Origin: Candidatus Thiodubiliella endoseptemdiera
GTDB lineage: Bacteria > Pseudomonadota > Gammaproteobacteria > PS1 > Pseudothioglobaceae
Length of the DNA: 64,000 bases
Direction of reading: 5' to 3'
NCBI GenBank assembly: GCA_013416635.1
Contig: JACCHT010000001.1
Coordinates: 496,001 to 560,000, forward strand
The translations under genes were made by a program, and so were the position numbers. This document shows positions 37,619-47,423 of this stretch, in pieces (the stretch's first letter is position 1; each line of letters starts with the position of its first letter). The notes beneath the pieces are model-generated. The model searched no databases. It was not told where the DNA came from and saw only the letters and a program-made list of their open reading frames with translations.

Positions 37619-40600
37619 TTACATATCTTCAAGTGCATGTTTGTATTCAGTAGGAATCACAAGGACAAAATCATTTAGTGCGTTTATCCAGTCATCCAAA
37701 ATACGCTTAGCAATCTGTGAGCCCGTCAAGTCATAATGAGTTTGAATATAGTGTTTCAACTCTTTTTCACTGCTCTCATCAAACGGGTCTAAATCGACCA
37801 TAGCACCTGCAGAGAGCATACTGTTAAAAGTGTTATTTGGGTTGTAAACAAAGGCGATGCCACCTGACATACCAGCGGCAAAGTTACGACCGACTTCGCC
37901 TAAAATAATGGCTTTTCCGCCAGTCATATATTCACAACCGTGGTCGCCGATACCTTCTACAACAGCGATTGCACCAGAATTACGCACACAGAAGCGTTCT
38001 GACACGATACCTGATAGATACATTTCACCGCCTGTTGCACCGTAGCCACAAACATTGCCAGCAATGATTTCGTCTTCGGCGTTGAATGAGGCATTTTTTG
38101 GCGGGTAAACGATTACTCGACCACCTGATAAGCCTTTGCCGACATAGTCATTGGCATCACCTTCTACTTCAAGAGTAATACCTTGAGCGAGGAATGCACC
38201 AAGAGATTGTCCAGCGGAGCCAGTGAAGTTGATGTGAATTGAACCATCATTTAGATTATTGCTACCACGGGTTTTAACCACATGGGAAGACAGCATTGCA
38301 CCGACAGCACGGTCAATATTGGTAATTTTGGCACTCAATTTAACTTTATCATTGCCTGTGATTGCAGATTTTGCCTGTTCAATAAGCGTGTTGTCCAGTT
38401 GACACGCTAGTTGATGGTCTTGGGTTTTGGTTTGGTATGTGCCAGTATTATCGTGGGGTTTTTGTGCGGGGGTGAGTAGAGCATCAAGGTTGATAGAACT
38501 TTGCTTCCAGTGGTCGATGGCTCGGTTCATTTCCAGCATATCCACCCTGCCAATCATTTCATTGACGGTTTTAAAGCCCAATTCAGCCATAATAAGACGC
38601 AATTCTTGAGCAACCATAAATAGATAATTCACTACATATTCGGGTTTACCCGTAAATTTCTTACGCAATGCTTTGTCTTGCGTAGCAATACCGACTGGGC
38701 AGGTGTTAAGATGACATTTACGCATCATAATACAGCCCATAGTAATGAGAGGTGCAGTGGAAAAGCCAAATTCTTCAGCACCGAGTAGCACGCCAATAGC
38801 GACATCTCTTCCAGTTTTTAGTTGTCCATCCGTTTGAATAACGACACGAGAACGCAAATCATTCATCACCAGTGTTTGATGAGTTTCAGCCAAACCAAGT
38901 TCCCACGGCAGCCCAGCGTGCTTAATAGAAGTAAGCGGCGATGCACCCGTTCCACCATCATGACCAGCGATAACAATATGGTCAGATTTTGCCTTAGTTA
39001 CACCAGCAGCAATCGTGCCAACGCCAATTTCAGCAACGAGTTTCACACTAATTCGTGCGGCTGGATTTGAGCGTTTGAGATCAAAGATAAGTTGCGATAA
39101 ATCTTCAATAGAGTAAATATCGTGGTGCGGTGGTGGCGAGATTAAGCCCACACCCGGCGTTGAGTGTCTGATTTTAGCAATACCTTCGTCAACTTTTGCA
39201 CCCGGTAATTCACCGCCTTCCCCAGGTTTTGCACCTTGTGAAACTTTAATTTGAATTTCATCAGCATTGTTGAGATAATCAATAGTCACCCCAAAACGAC
39301 CAGAAGCCACTTGCTTAATCGCACTCCTACGAGAATCGCCATTCGCATCAGGCGTCCAACGCTTACTATCTTCACCCCCTTCACCCGTATTAGATTTACC
39401 ACCTAAGCGATTCATAGCAATAGCTAACGATTCATGCGATTCAGCCGAAATAGAACCAAAACTCATTGCCCCCGTGGCAAAGCGTTTAACAATTTCTTGA
39501 CAAGGTTCGACCTTGTCAATGTCAATCGGATTGCCTTTTTTGAATGACATTAAGCCACGCAAAGTTGAGTTTCGTGTGCCTTCTTCATTGGCATGGTTGG
39601 CAAATTTCCAATACGCCGATTCGTCGTTATTACGAGATGCCAATTGTAAATTAGAAATTGCAATGGGATCCCACATATGTTTTTCCCCACCGCTACGCCA
39701 ATGATATTGCCCTAAATTATCCAGTGTTTCGCTGTTGTAAGCATTTTGATGGCGGCTTTCAGTTTCATCTTGCAAGATGTCAAAGCCCACACCATCAATA
39801 CGAGATGCAGTGCCAAAAAAGCATTTTTCCATCACTTCTTGCGCCAAACCCACAGCCTCAAAAATTTGTGCACCTTTATAAGATTCCAAAGTAGAAATAC
39901 CCATTTTAGCCATCACTTTAAGCATCCCTTTACCAACCCCTTTACGGTAAGCAGCAACGATTTCCGCATCACTTTCTATCTCAATAATATCATCCCTACG
40001 CGCTTGCCATAACGCCTCAAAGGCCAAATAAGGGTTAATCGCATCCGCACCAAAACCCGTCATCAAACAAAAATGATGCACTTCTCTAGCCTCCCCCGTT
40101 TCAACAATAATACCCACCTGCGTGCGTTCAGACCTATCCACAAGATACCGATGCAAAGCACTGGATGCCAACAAACTGGAAATAGCAATTTGATTTTCAC
40201 CCGCATTACGGTCTGACAAGACAATTAAACTATGCCCCGCTTCAATAGCCTGCGAACCTTGCCGACAAATATCATCCAGCAAAGCACTGATTTTTTGACC
40301 CGAATCTTTAGCATAAGTAATATCAATCGTTTTTGCCGTCCACCCCAGATGATTACAATGCCGAAGTGCAGCCGTCTCCTCATTGGTTAAAATCGGATGC
40401 TCAATCACAAGACGATGTGCATTTTCAGCCACATCATTCAAAAGATTGCCCTCAGGGCCGATAGAACAACGCAACGACATCACAATCTCTTCACGAATAG
40501 AATCAATCGCAGGATTGGTAACCTGTGCAAACAATTGCTTAAAATAATCATAAATAATGCGTGATTGATTCGACAAACACGCCAAAGCCGAGTCATTACC

Positions 40601-42116
40601 CATCGAACCAACCGGATCACGCAATTCTGTCACCAATGGCAACAACATAAATTGCAAAGTTTCCGTACTATACCCAAACACCTTCAGCCGATGAATTAAG
40701 GTCTCAGGATAAAAACCATGCGCCTCTTCATCACAATGCAATTCTGACAAATGAATCTGCTGCTCATCCAACCACTGCTGATAAGGATTCTTCTTAGCAA
40801 AAGCCGCTTTAATACTCTCATCCTCTAACAACTCACCCTTATCAAAATCCACCAAAAACATCTTACCAGGACGCAACCTACCCTTAGTTTTAACATTATC
40901 AGTCGCCACATCAACCACACCCACTTCACTCGCCATAATCACCCGTTCATCATGGGTAATATAATAACGAGAAGGACGCAACCCATTCCGATCCAGCACA
41001 GCACCAATATAACGCCCATCAGTAAAAGCAATAGAAGCCGGCCCATCCCACGGCTCCATCACATTAGAAAAATACTCGTAAAACGCCTTTTTCTCATCAC
41101 TCATATTCGCATCATTCTGCCAAGCCTCTGGTACCATCATCAACACCGCCTCTTGCAGCGTGCGACCGTTCATCATCAAAAATTCCAACACATTATCAAA
41201 ACTCCCCGAATCAGAAACCTCCGTCTCAATCACAGGCAAAGTTTTGGCTAAATCATCACCTTTAAACAAATCACTCTCCAGCCCCCTTCCCTAGCATGCA
41301 TCCAATTAAAATTCCCCTGCCTCGTATTAATCTCCCCATTATGCGACATATAACGACACGGCTGCGCCCTATCCCAAGACGGAAAAGTATTAGTAGAAAA
41401 ACGCGAATGCACCATCGCCAAGTAAGTCGAATACTCAGGATGCGACAAGTCAGTATAAAAATCCAACACCTGCGACCCCATCAACATCCCCTTATAAACA
41501 ATCACACTAGCCGACAAACTACAAACATAAAACAACACCCCCTGAGACAAACTTTCATCCGTCCTAATCACATTCGAAGTATGCTTCCTAATCACAAACA
41601 ATGCCCGCTCAAAAGCCACCGTATCAATCCCCTCAGCCTTAGCAACAATAAGTTGCTTAATCACAGGCTGCGACTCCCGAGCAATCCGACCCACATTCGC
41701 CTTATCCGCATCAATCGGCGTATCCCGCCATCCAATCAGCGTCTGCCCCTGCTCAGCCACCGCCTTCTCAACTAAATCCATACAATGAACCCGCTCCCCT
41801 TCATCCTGCGGTAAAAACACATTCCCCACCGCATACGCCCCCTTCACAACCGTCACTTTAAAAAGAGATTCAATCTCACGAATAAAAAACCCCTGCGGAA
41901 TATCCGTCAAAATCCCGCACCATCCCCCGTATTCACCTCACAACCACACCCCCCACGATGATCCATCCTCGCCAACATCTCCAACGCATCCGCCGTAATA
42001 CTATGCGACGAATCCCCCTTAATATGCGCAATAAAACCAACGCCACAATTCTCTTTCTCATTATTTGGATTATAAAGCCCGTGCGCTTTCGGTAAATGTA
42101 ATAAAGGTGTTTTCAT
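37619..42116 (-). CDS. gltB: Glutamate synthase (NADPH) large subunit, two frameshifts
   Basis: About 1499 codons, the normal GOGAT alpha length, in three frames joined near 41912 and 41262. The N-terminal glutaminase nucleophile cysteine follows a short propeptide ([16 protein letters not shown]). The FMN/synthase domain has [19 protein letters not shown], and the 3Fe-4S cysteines are in [19 protein letters not shown]. The C-terminal beta-helix is complete. Both breaks are single missing or extra bases ([13 protein letters not shown] and [15 protein letters not shown] restore continuity), one next to a run of G, so sequence error is likely. No gltD is next to it. It assimilates ammonia from glutamine and 2-oxoglutarate. 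Confidence 0.94.
39497..39519. repeat. Perfect palindrome within gltB, identical to intergenic copies
   Basis: Arms TTGACAAGGT and ACCTTGTCAA around TCG. In gltB it encodes the segment DKVEPCQ, which aligns with the family's normal EVEPVE segment without an insertion. The inner 21 bases also occur at 42658, 42771 and (inverted) 47258. Confidence 0.75.
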
Positions 42117-42155
42117 AGTTAAAGGTTAATCAAAAAAATGCCCTAATTATAATGT

Positions 42156-42190
42156 CAGACCCTTGCATAAATAGGAATAATCAACAAAAA
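42156..42190. repeat. Relic of one MITE end
   Basis: CAGACCCTTGCATAAATAGG followed by AATAATCAACAAAA matches the left end of the 161-bp MITEs with several mismatches; no matching right end follows. It is probably a decayed older copy. Confidence 0.6.
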
Positions 42191-42223
42191 TTCACCCCAC
42201 CCCACCCAAATCGCCTTGGGTTC

Positions 42224-42249
42224 GGGCGATCATAAGGGTCGCCCCTACG
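42224..42249 (+). repeat. GGGCGA...TCGCCCCTACG dispersed repeat, copy A
   Basis: GGGCGATCATAAGGGTCGCC followed by CCTACG, with a GGGCGA/TCGCCC stem. An inverted copy with compensating arm changes lies at 42620. This type of repeat is frequent in environmental bacterial genomes as far as I recall. Confidence 0.6.
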
Positions 42250-42317
42250 ATACATCCAAAAGAATTAACCCTATCTCTTTAAGAAATAGAATTAACACCC
42301 CACACAACAACAAAACC

Positions 42318-42422
42318 ACCACCCATCGCAATACCCTTAACAACCACCGCAAAAATTTTGCCACCCTTTGCAATACTTTTGCCAACCATCCCAAAACTTT
42401 TAACATCCACCGCAAAACTTTT
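42318..42422. repeat. Five-unit 21-bp tandem repeat
   Basis: Five degenerate 21-bp units with consensus near AACAWCCAYCGCAAAACTTTT. Both strands stay open through it. On the minus strand the units encode heptads of the type AKVLRWL in a frame from a TTG at 42436 to a stop at 42245, followed by a hydrophobic tail, which would make a basic amphipathic helix. No ribosome site is evident for that frame, so I list it as a repeat and not a gene. Confidence 0.6.
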
Positions 42423-42485
42423 GCGGTACTTAGCAACCTTGCTACTAAAGCATTCTAACTTTTAACAACTCACAGGAGAACCATT

Positions 42486-42590
42486 ATGGACAGCCAAAAA
42501 CACACCAATTTCAACAACAAACTACAAACAATAAACCCCCACACCCACACCACCTTTGGTGTCAGCCTAACTTTTGCTAACACCCTCTAA
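42486..42590 (+). CDS. Possible 34-aa peptide with a good ribosome site
   Basis: An ATG with AGGAG seven bases upstream opens 34 codons (MDSQKHTNFNNKLQ...), polar and rich in Asn, Thr and His, ending at TAA 42588-42590. The Shine-Dalgarno is the only support. Remainder of a lost gene or chance are alternatives. Confidence 0.25.
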   Translation: MDSQKHTNFNNKLQTINPHTHTTFGVSLTFANTL

Positions 42591-42619
42591 CCCATGCACA
42601 CCCCTCACAACAATAAATC

Positions 42620-42647
42620 CGTAGGGGCAACCCTTGTGGTTGCCCGA
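42620..42647 (-). repeat. Dispersed repeat, copy B (inverted relative to 42224)
   Basis: CGTAGGGGCAACCCTTGTGG followed by TTGCCCGA; the GGGGCAA/TTGCCC stem replaces the GGGCGA/TCGCCC stem of copy A, so arm pairing is conserved while the bases differ. Confidence 0.6.
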
Positions 42648-42657
42648 AATGCAATTA

Positions 42658-42678
42658 TGACAAGGTTCGACCTTGTCA
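42658..42678. repeat. 21-nt palindrome, intergenic copy 1
   Basis: Arms TGACAAGGT and ACCTTGTCA around TCG. Followed by AAAAGATGTTTT, the same tail as the copy at 42771, so the repeated unit is longer than the palindrome. Confidence 0.75.
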
Positions 42679-42726
42679 AAAGATGTTTTAGTTTTTTTGT
42701 TGTGCAGGTTAGTGGTTGCTGACCTT

Positions 42727-42757
42727 AAAAAGGATAATCTTAGGATTGTCCTTTTTT
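42727..42757. terminator. AAAAAGGAYAA hairpin, second copy
   Basis: Arms AAAAAGGATAAT and ATTGTCCTTTTTT (one G-T wobble) with a six-base loop, resembling the hairpin at 5922-5953 in stem, loop and the following TGTGT-like flank. No gene ends immediately before it on either strand. Confidence 0.5.
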
Positions 42758-42770
42758 AATGTGTTTTAAC

Positions 42771-42791
42771 TGACAAGGTTCGACCTTGTCA
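42771..42791. repeat. 21-nt palindrome, intergenic copy 2
   Basis: Identical to the palindrome at 42658 and followed by the same AAAAGATGTTTT. It lies 95 bases before yaaA. The rest of 42792-42886 is AT-rich with no gene. Confidence 0.75.
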
Positions 42792-42886
42792 AAAGATGTT
42801 TTGTTAAGCAAGTATCTATTCGTATTTAATATTAAATTCAGGTAGAATATTTTATATACTATTTTGTTACTTAATTCACGCTGTCA

Positions 42887-43639
42887 ATGCTAGCTGTCAT
42901 TTCCCCGTCAAAAACTCAAGACTTTAACCCCGTCGATCTCACTACCTATACACAAACTCGCCAAATCAAAGAATCTAAAGCCTTAATAAGAATTCTAAAA
43001 TCCAAAACCCAAGATGACATTGGCGAATTAATGTCCATTAGTGAGAAATTAGCCATTTTAAATTTTGAACGCTTTCAAATTTTTAAAACGCCCCTTACCC
43101 TTGCCAACGCAAAACAAGCGCTTTTAGCCTTTAAAGGCGATGTTTATACTGGCATCGACGCCCCCAATTTAGACACCGAAGATTTGACTTTCGCGCAAGA
43201 CGCATTGCGGATGTTATCAGGCTTATACGGCGTAGTTCGCCCCTTAGATTTAATTGCCCCATACCGCCTAGAAATGGGCACCCGATTAGTCAATCCAAAG
43301 GGCAAAAACTTATACGAATTTTGGGGTGATAAAATCTCAAAAATCCTAAATGAAGATGAATCCGAAGTTATTATTAACCTAGCCTCAAATGAATACTTTA
43401 AAGGCATTGATAAAAAATCGCTCAACGCCAAAATCATCAATATTGCCTTCAAAGAACGCAAAAATGACCAGTACAAAATCATTGGCATCTATGCTAAACG
43501 CGCCCGTGGTTTGATGGTTAATTATATGATTAAAAACCGTTTAACTAATCCCGAGTCCTTAAAGGCATTCGATAGCGAAGGCTATCAATTTAAACCTGAA
43601 CTCTCTGATGATACAATATGGGTATTTACCAGAGATTAA
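42887..43639 (+). CDS. yaaA: Peroxide stress protein YaaA (DUF328/UPF0246)
   Basis: 250 residues, matching the family from MLAVISPSKTQDF to the end. Conserved parts include FKGDVYTGIDA, LSGLYGVVRPLDLIAPYRLEMGT and NLASNEYFKGID. In E. coli YaaA lowers free iron and DNA damage during peroxide stress and has a DNA-binding fold. No Shine-Dalgarno is evident. The 3' end overlaps comF by 22 bases. Confidence 0.94.
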   Translation: MLAVISPSKTQDFNPVDLTTYTQTRQIKESKALIRILKSKTQDDIGELMSISEKLAILNFERFQIFKTPLTLANAKQALLAFKGDVYTGIDAPNLDTEDLTFAQDALRMLSGLYGVVRPLDLIAPYRLEMGTRLVNPKGKNLYEFWGDKISKILNEDESEVIINLASNEYFKGIDKKSLNAKIINIAFKERKNDQYKIIGIYAKRARGLMVNYMIKNRLTNPESLKAFDSEGYQFKPELSDDTIWVFTRD

Positions 43640-44289
43640 TCCCAAAACAAACTTGCGTTCTTTGCTTAGAACAAGCAAAATTCTGCGTTTGTGATACTTG
43701 TGCACAAGATTTTACTAACAGCCCTCAACGCTGCCAATCCTGTGGGTATCCCATCACTAGACACCTTGATTTTTGCGGACAATGTCTAAGTCATTCCCCT
43801 GCTTTTAACCGCACTTACACCCTGTACGATTACCAAGGTTCAATCGCCCAACTTATTAAAGATTTTAAATACAACCAACAATTTTGCATCGGCGACTACT
43901 TCGCCCACCAATTCTACGATTTATATCAAACCCTTCCCCACTACGACGCTATTATCCCCATGCCCCTCAGCAAACAACGCATCAAAGAACGGGGTTTTAA
44001 CCAAGCCCTAGAACTGCTACGCAAAATCAAACAAAAAACATCTGTAACCATTGACATTCACAGCACCCAACGCATCAAGGCAACCCAGCCTCTATTTGAA
44101 CTTAACCCCGAACAACGCCGTGCGGAAATTAAAGGTGCTTTTGCCGTTAAACCAATGCCCTATAAAAAAGTCCTATTGGTTGACGATATTATTACTACTG
44201 GCTCAACTCTTAACGAACTTGCAAGTGTTATTTTAAAAAATACAGAGGTTGAGTGTTGCGATGTCATGACACTTTCTAGAGCAGAGTAA
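43618..44289 (+). CDS. ComF family phosphoribosyltransferase-like protein
   Basis: 223 residues. The N-terminal zinc-binding part has paired cysteines (TCVLCLEQAKFCVCDTC, RCQSCGYPIT), followed by DFKYNQQFCIGDYFA, IPMPLSKQRIKERGFNQA and the PRPP-binding LLVDDIITTGSTLNEL. ComF/GntX proteins take part in DNA uptake or use in competent bacteria. The start lies inside yaaA, indicating coupling. Convergent with the next gene. Confidence 0.92.
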   Translation: MGIYQRLIPKQTCVLCLEQAKFCVCDTCAQDFTNSPQRCQSCGYPITRHLDFCGQCLSHSPAFNRTYTLYDYQGSIAQLIKDFKYNQQFCIGDYFAHQFYDLYQTLPHYDAIIPMPLSKQRIKERGFNQALELLRKIKQKTSVTIDIHSTQRIKATQPLFELNPEQRRAEIKGAFAVKPMPYKKVLLVDDIITTGSTLNELASVILKNTEVECCDVMTLSRAE

Positions 44290-44304
44290 AAAAGAGTTGA
44301 TTTA

Positions 44305-45224
44305 TTAAAAGGCACTAACCCCTGCAATACCTTGAGCGCCGAGTTGCAAGGTTTTGGCTAAATCTTTTTCAGCCATACCACCCAATAAATACACGGGGAT
44401 GTTGAGTTTATCGACGACTTCTTTGGCGGCGTTCCAGCCAATAGGAATAGTGTTGGGGTGAGTTTGAGTGGCTTGAATAGGGGAGATGACGACAAAATCT
44501 GCACCTACTTTTTGGGCTTTGAGGGCTTCGGTTAGATTGTGTGTGGATGCACCCAGTAGTTTGTTTTTTGCACAAGGTCGTTTGTTTAATTTGGATATTT
44601 CGGCACTGGTGAGATGCCAGCCATCACAGGTTTCGTTAAATGATTTGTTGGTGGTATTTAGTAGTAATTTGATGTTATTTTGTTGGCATTGGTTGTAAAG
44701 TTCAGTGATGAAGTTGCTGTCTAGTCTATTTTTGCTTCTAAGTTGGATGAGGTGAATATCTTGTTTGAGTTTTTGCTTAAATTTCCCATCCATTCATCAC
44801 TTTGATGATTATTTGACGGTGTTATCCAATATTTATTAGGCAGCGTAATTGAGTTAATAAACGCCCTCATAGTTGGTAATAGTTGATAGTTATTCAAATC
44901 AGCGACTTTAACCCAAGCAATCGCTTGCCCCTCAATCCCCAATGGTGTATTTTGATATTGATTGACATTATAAATGCTCAATTCAACTACCCTATCTGCA
45001 TAACTATACACCATCGTTTGATGTAAATTTAAACGCTCAACTCGAACGCCAAGTTCTTCATTAAGTTCCCTGTTCAATGCTTGCTCTGGTGTTTCTCCCG
45101 CTTCAATTTTGCCTCCTGGTAACTCCCAAAAACCACCCATAAACTGTGATTTCCTGCGTTGTGCAATCAGTATTTCATTGTTTTTTTTGCGTAAAACGCC
45201 GACAACTGCCCTGATTGTTTTCAT
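44305..45224 (-). CDS. Nudix (MutT) / thiamine-phosphate-synthase-like fusion, one frameshift
   Basis: About 306 codons. The N-terminal ~130 residues are a MutT 8-oxo-dGTP diphosphatase-type Nudix domain; the Nudix box GGKIEAGETPEQALNRELNE plus ELG is intact. The C-terminal half (from LPNKYWIT) is a ThiE/TenI-like domain with IHLIQLRSKN, GWHLTS, LLGASTHNL and VYLLGGM. The two halves are in different frames joined near 44780; removing one indel gives a single protein of the kind known in many gammaproteobacteria. The start is the ATG at 45224 with AGGAGG upstream. Whether the C-terminal half is catalytic is unclear. Confidence 0.87.
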
Positions 45225-45271
45225 AGGTTCGCCTCCTGTAAAATAGCACCATTTTAACATTTTATTTTATT

Positions 45272-46822
45272 TTGAACTTAACGGAAAAAATTCAACAACT
45301 AAAACCCCACAGTACCCTATTAAAAGGCAATCTAATGGGTTTGGAAAAAGAAGGATTACGAGTTTCAAGAAAAGGCGGAATCTCCCAAGCCTCCCACCCA
45401 AAAGCCCTAGGCTGTCCACTTACACACCCAAACATCACCACCGACTTCTCTGAATCATTGGTTGAATTGGTTACTCCACCTGTGCATAATGCTGAGGAAA
45501 TGCTAGAATTTTTGTCAAAAACACAACAGTATTTGTATCATCATCTACCTAAAGACCAAAGTTTCTGGACAACCAGTATGCCATGCGTGATTCGGGGAGA
45601 AACACATATCCCTATCGCTCAATACGGTAGTAGCAATCAAGGAATGATGAAAACCATTTATCGGCGTGGACTTGCTAATCGCTATGGTAGCGTGATGCAA
45701 ACTATTGCAGGAATTCATTTTAATTATTCTTTTTCAGCGGATTTTTTCAAACAGTATTATTTACTCAAAACACCAAATGAAACACTAAGGGGTTTTACCG
45801 ATCAAAGTTACATGGCTCTCACACGCAATGTGGTGCGTTACGGCTGGCTAATACCCTATTTATTTGGTGCCTCAAGTGCAGTTTGTAAGTCTTTTCTGAA
45901 GGGCTATCATCAGCATTCTTTAGTTGAATTTAACGACTCTACTTTATATGAACCACACGCGACTTCGCTACGGATGGGTGATATCGGCTATCAAAATTTG
46001 CGTGAGGATGAAGCGGGAGTAAAGGCAAATTATAATTCTTTAGGGCATTATATTCACAGCCTAAAAGCAGGCATGCAAACAGCGTGTCATAAATATGAGC
46101 AGCTTGGAGTGCAACACCAAGGAAAATATCAACAATTAAACGCCAATATTCTACAAATTGAAAATGAATATTATGCATCCGTGCGTCCCAAGCCAGAAAT
46201 GGTATCAGGTAAAAAACCATTAGATGCGTTAGATGAGAATGGCATTCATTATATTGAATTGCGTTCATTAGATATTAATCCAAACTTAGCGTTAGGTATT
46301 GATACAGTGCAGGTGCTGTTTTTAGAGGCATTTCTGTTATTTTGCCTACTAGAAGACTCACCAATTATTGCCAGTTGCGAGCAGTTTGAAATTGACAGCA
46401 ACGATCAATTAGTTGCACATAAAGGACGGCAACCAAACTTGTTATTAATGCACCAAAAGCAGAGTATTTTGTTGCAAGATTTGGGCAAAACAACATTACA
46501 TAAAATCTTACTGTGTGCTGAGTTATTAGGCACAAAATATCAAAAAGCAGTCAAAGAAATTAGCAAACGCATTAAAAACACTAATTTAACACCATCAGCA
46601 ATTATTTTGCAGCAAATGAAAGCCAAAAATCAGGGATTTTTCGATTATAGCAATACTCTGGCAAAACAACATCAGAAGGATTTTCTTGCACAGGAAATTG
46701 ATCAAGCGCATTTTGCGTATTTAGACCAGCAAGCCAAAAAATCTTGCCAACAACAACGAGAGATAGAGCAAACAGATAATATGAGTTTTGATAAATATTT
46801 AGCCCATTATTTCAAGCAATAA
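45272..46822 (+). CDS. gshA: Glutamate-cysteine ligase
   Basis: 516 residues, the length of the enterobacterial GshA type (518). It catalyses the first step of glutathione synthesis. MGLEKEGLRVSRKGGISQ, the ITTDFSESLVELVTPP region, IAGIHFNYSF and IHYIELRSLDINP are characteristic. The frame opens with TTG at 45272; no better ATG lies upstream, and the N-terminus aligns with the family there. Divergent from the Nudix gene; a MITE lies 14 bases after its stop. Confidence 0.94.
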   Translation: MNLTEKIQQLKPHSTLLKGNLMGLEKEGLRVSRKGGISQASHPKALGCPLTHPNITTDFSESLVELVTPPVHNAEEMLEFLSKTQQYLYHHLPKDQSFWTTSMPCVIRGETHIPIAQYGSSNQGMMKTIYRRGLANRYGSVMQTIAGIHFNYSFSADFFKQYYLLKTPNETLRGFTDQSYMALTRNVVRYGWLIPYLFGASSAVCKSFLKGYHQHSLVEFNDSTLYEPHATSLRMGDIGYQNLREDEAGVKANYNSLGHYIHSLKAGMQTACHKYEQLGVQHQGKYQQLNANILQIENEYYASVRPKPEMVSGKKPLDALDENGIHYIELRSLDINPNLALGIDTVQVLFLEAFLLFCLLEDSPIIASCEQFEIDSNDQLVAHKGRQPNLLLMHQKQSILLQDLGKTTLHKILLCAELLGTKYQKAVKEISKRIKNTNLTPSAIILQQMKAKNQGFFDYSNTLAKQHQKDFLAQEIDQAHFAYLDQQAKKSCQQQREIEQTDNMSFDKYLAHYFKQ

Positions 46823-46836
46823 ATAAAAGTTAATAT

Positions 46837-46997
46837 GAGACCTTTGCATAAATAGGGATGATTAGCAAAATGACAGATTTTATTAAATTGGAAATTTTTT
46901 AAATCCACTCCTAGCAGGGCTAAGGGTGTTTTTAAAAAGTTTGTAATTTGATGAAAGATGGCGTTTTGATGATTATTCATATTTATGCAAAGGTCTC
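46837..46997 (-). mobile_element. 161-bp MITE, copy 2
   Basis: Same 18-bp terminal inverted repeats, flanked by the 5-bp duplication AATAT on both sides. By eye identical to copy 4 and to the reverse complement of copy 1. Inserted just after gshA, where it does not break a gene. Confidence 0.93.
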
Positions 46998-47423
46998 AAT
47001 ATCAAATTAACAATGGTTAATGGCTGCCCTCCGCCAAAGAACCAAGCCTTGCCCACTTTGTCTCTACGCCAACCATTCACCTTCTCATTCCCACGCTGTA
47101 AGTAGAAATGTATATTCTATATTCCCACCAAACCTAGAACTAAACCACAAGGAAAATTCGACCTTTCTCCCTATACAACGACATCAACCGACAAAATGAA
47201 AGCCGCCGATACTCTCACCAACATCAACTACCAACATACCCACTCCACCAATTACCCTTGACAAGGTCGAACCTTGTCAAGGTGGAAAAGAGGCTGTGTG
47301 TTGGATTTTTTAGTTTTAGGTCAAAGGGTTGTGTTGTGATTGGGTTTTTGTTGCTCCTTTGATAGCAGCCTAAGCTTTAAAAAGGCGGTCATTATGACTA
47401 TTTTTTTATTGTCTAAAAAAATA
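46998..47423. other. Gene-free stretch after gshA
   Basis: No convincing gene on either strand. The sequence is less AT-rich than usual here and may contain decayed coding remnants in short frames (for example VNGCPPPKNQALPTLSLRQP near 47012), none assignable. It also holds the palindrome at 47258. T-rich sequence near 47400 may end purU transcription. Confidence 0.5.
47258..47280. repeat. 21-nt palindrome family, intergenic copy 3
   Basis: Arms TTGACAAGGT and ACCTTGTCAA around CGA, that is the reverse complement of the version in gltB. It lacks the AAAAGATGTTTT tail of the copies at 42658 and 42771. Confidence 0.75.

Noticed and set aside
39497-39519. Transposition of a palindrome into gltB
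   Set aside because: The protein alignment from memory shows no extra residues at that site, so insertion is unlikely; similarity by conversion or as the source remains possible.
41296-41775. Long plus-strand frame opposite gltB, rich in His, Arg and Pro
   Set aside because: It is the antisense shadow of a conserved gltB segment; composition reflects codon bias of the other strand.
42600-42800. CRISPR array from the two identical palindromes
   Set aside because: Only two copies with a spacer of about 90 bases that contains another hairpin, and no cas genes in the window.
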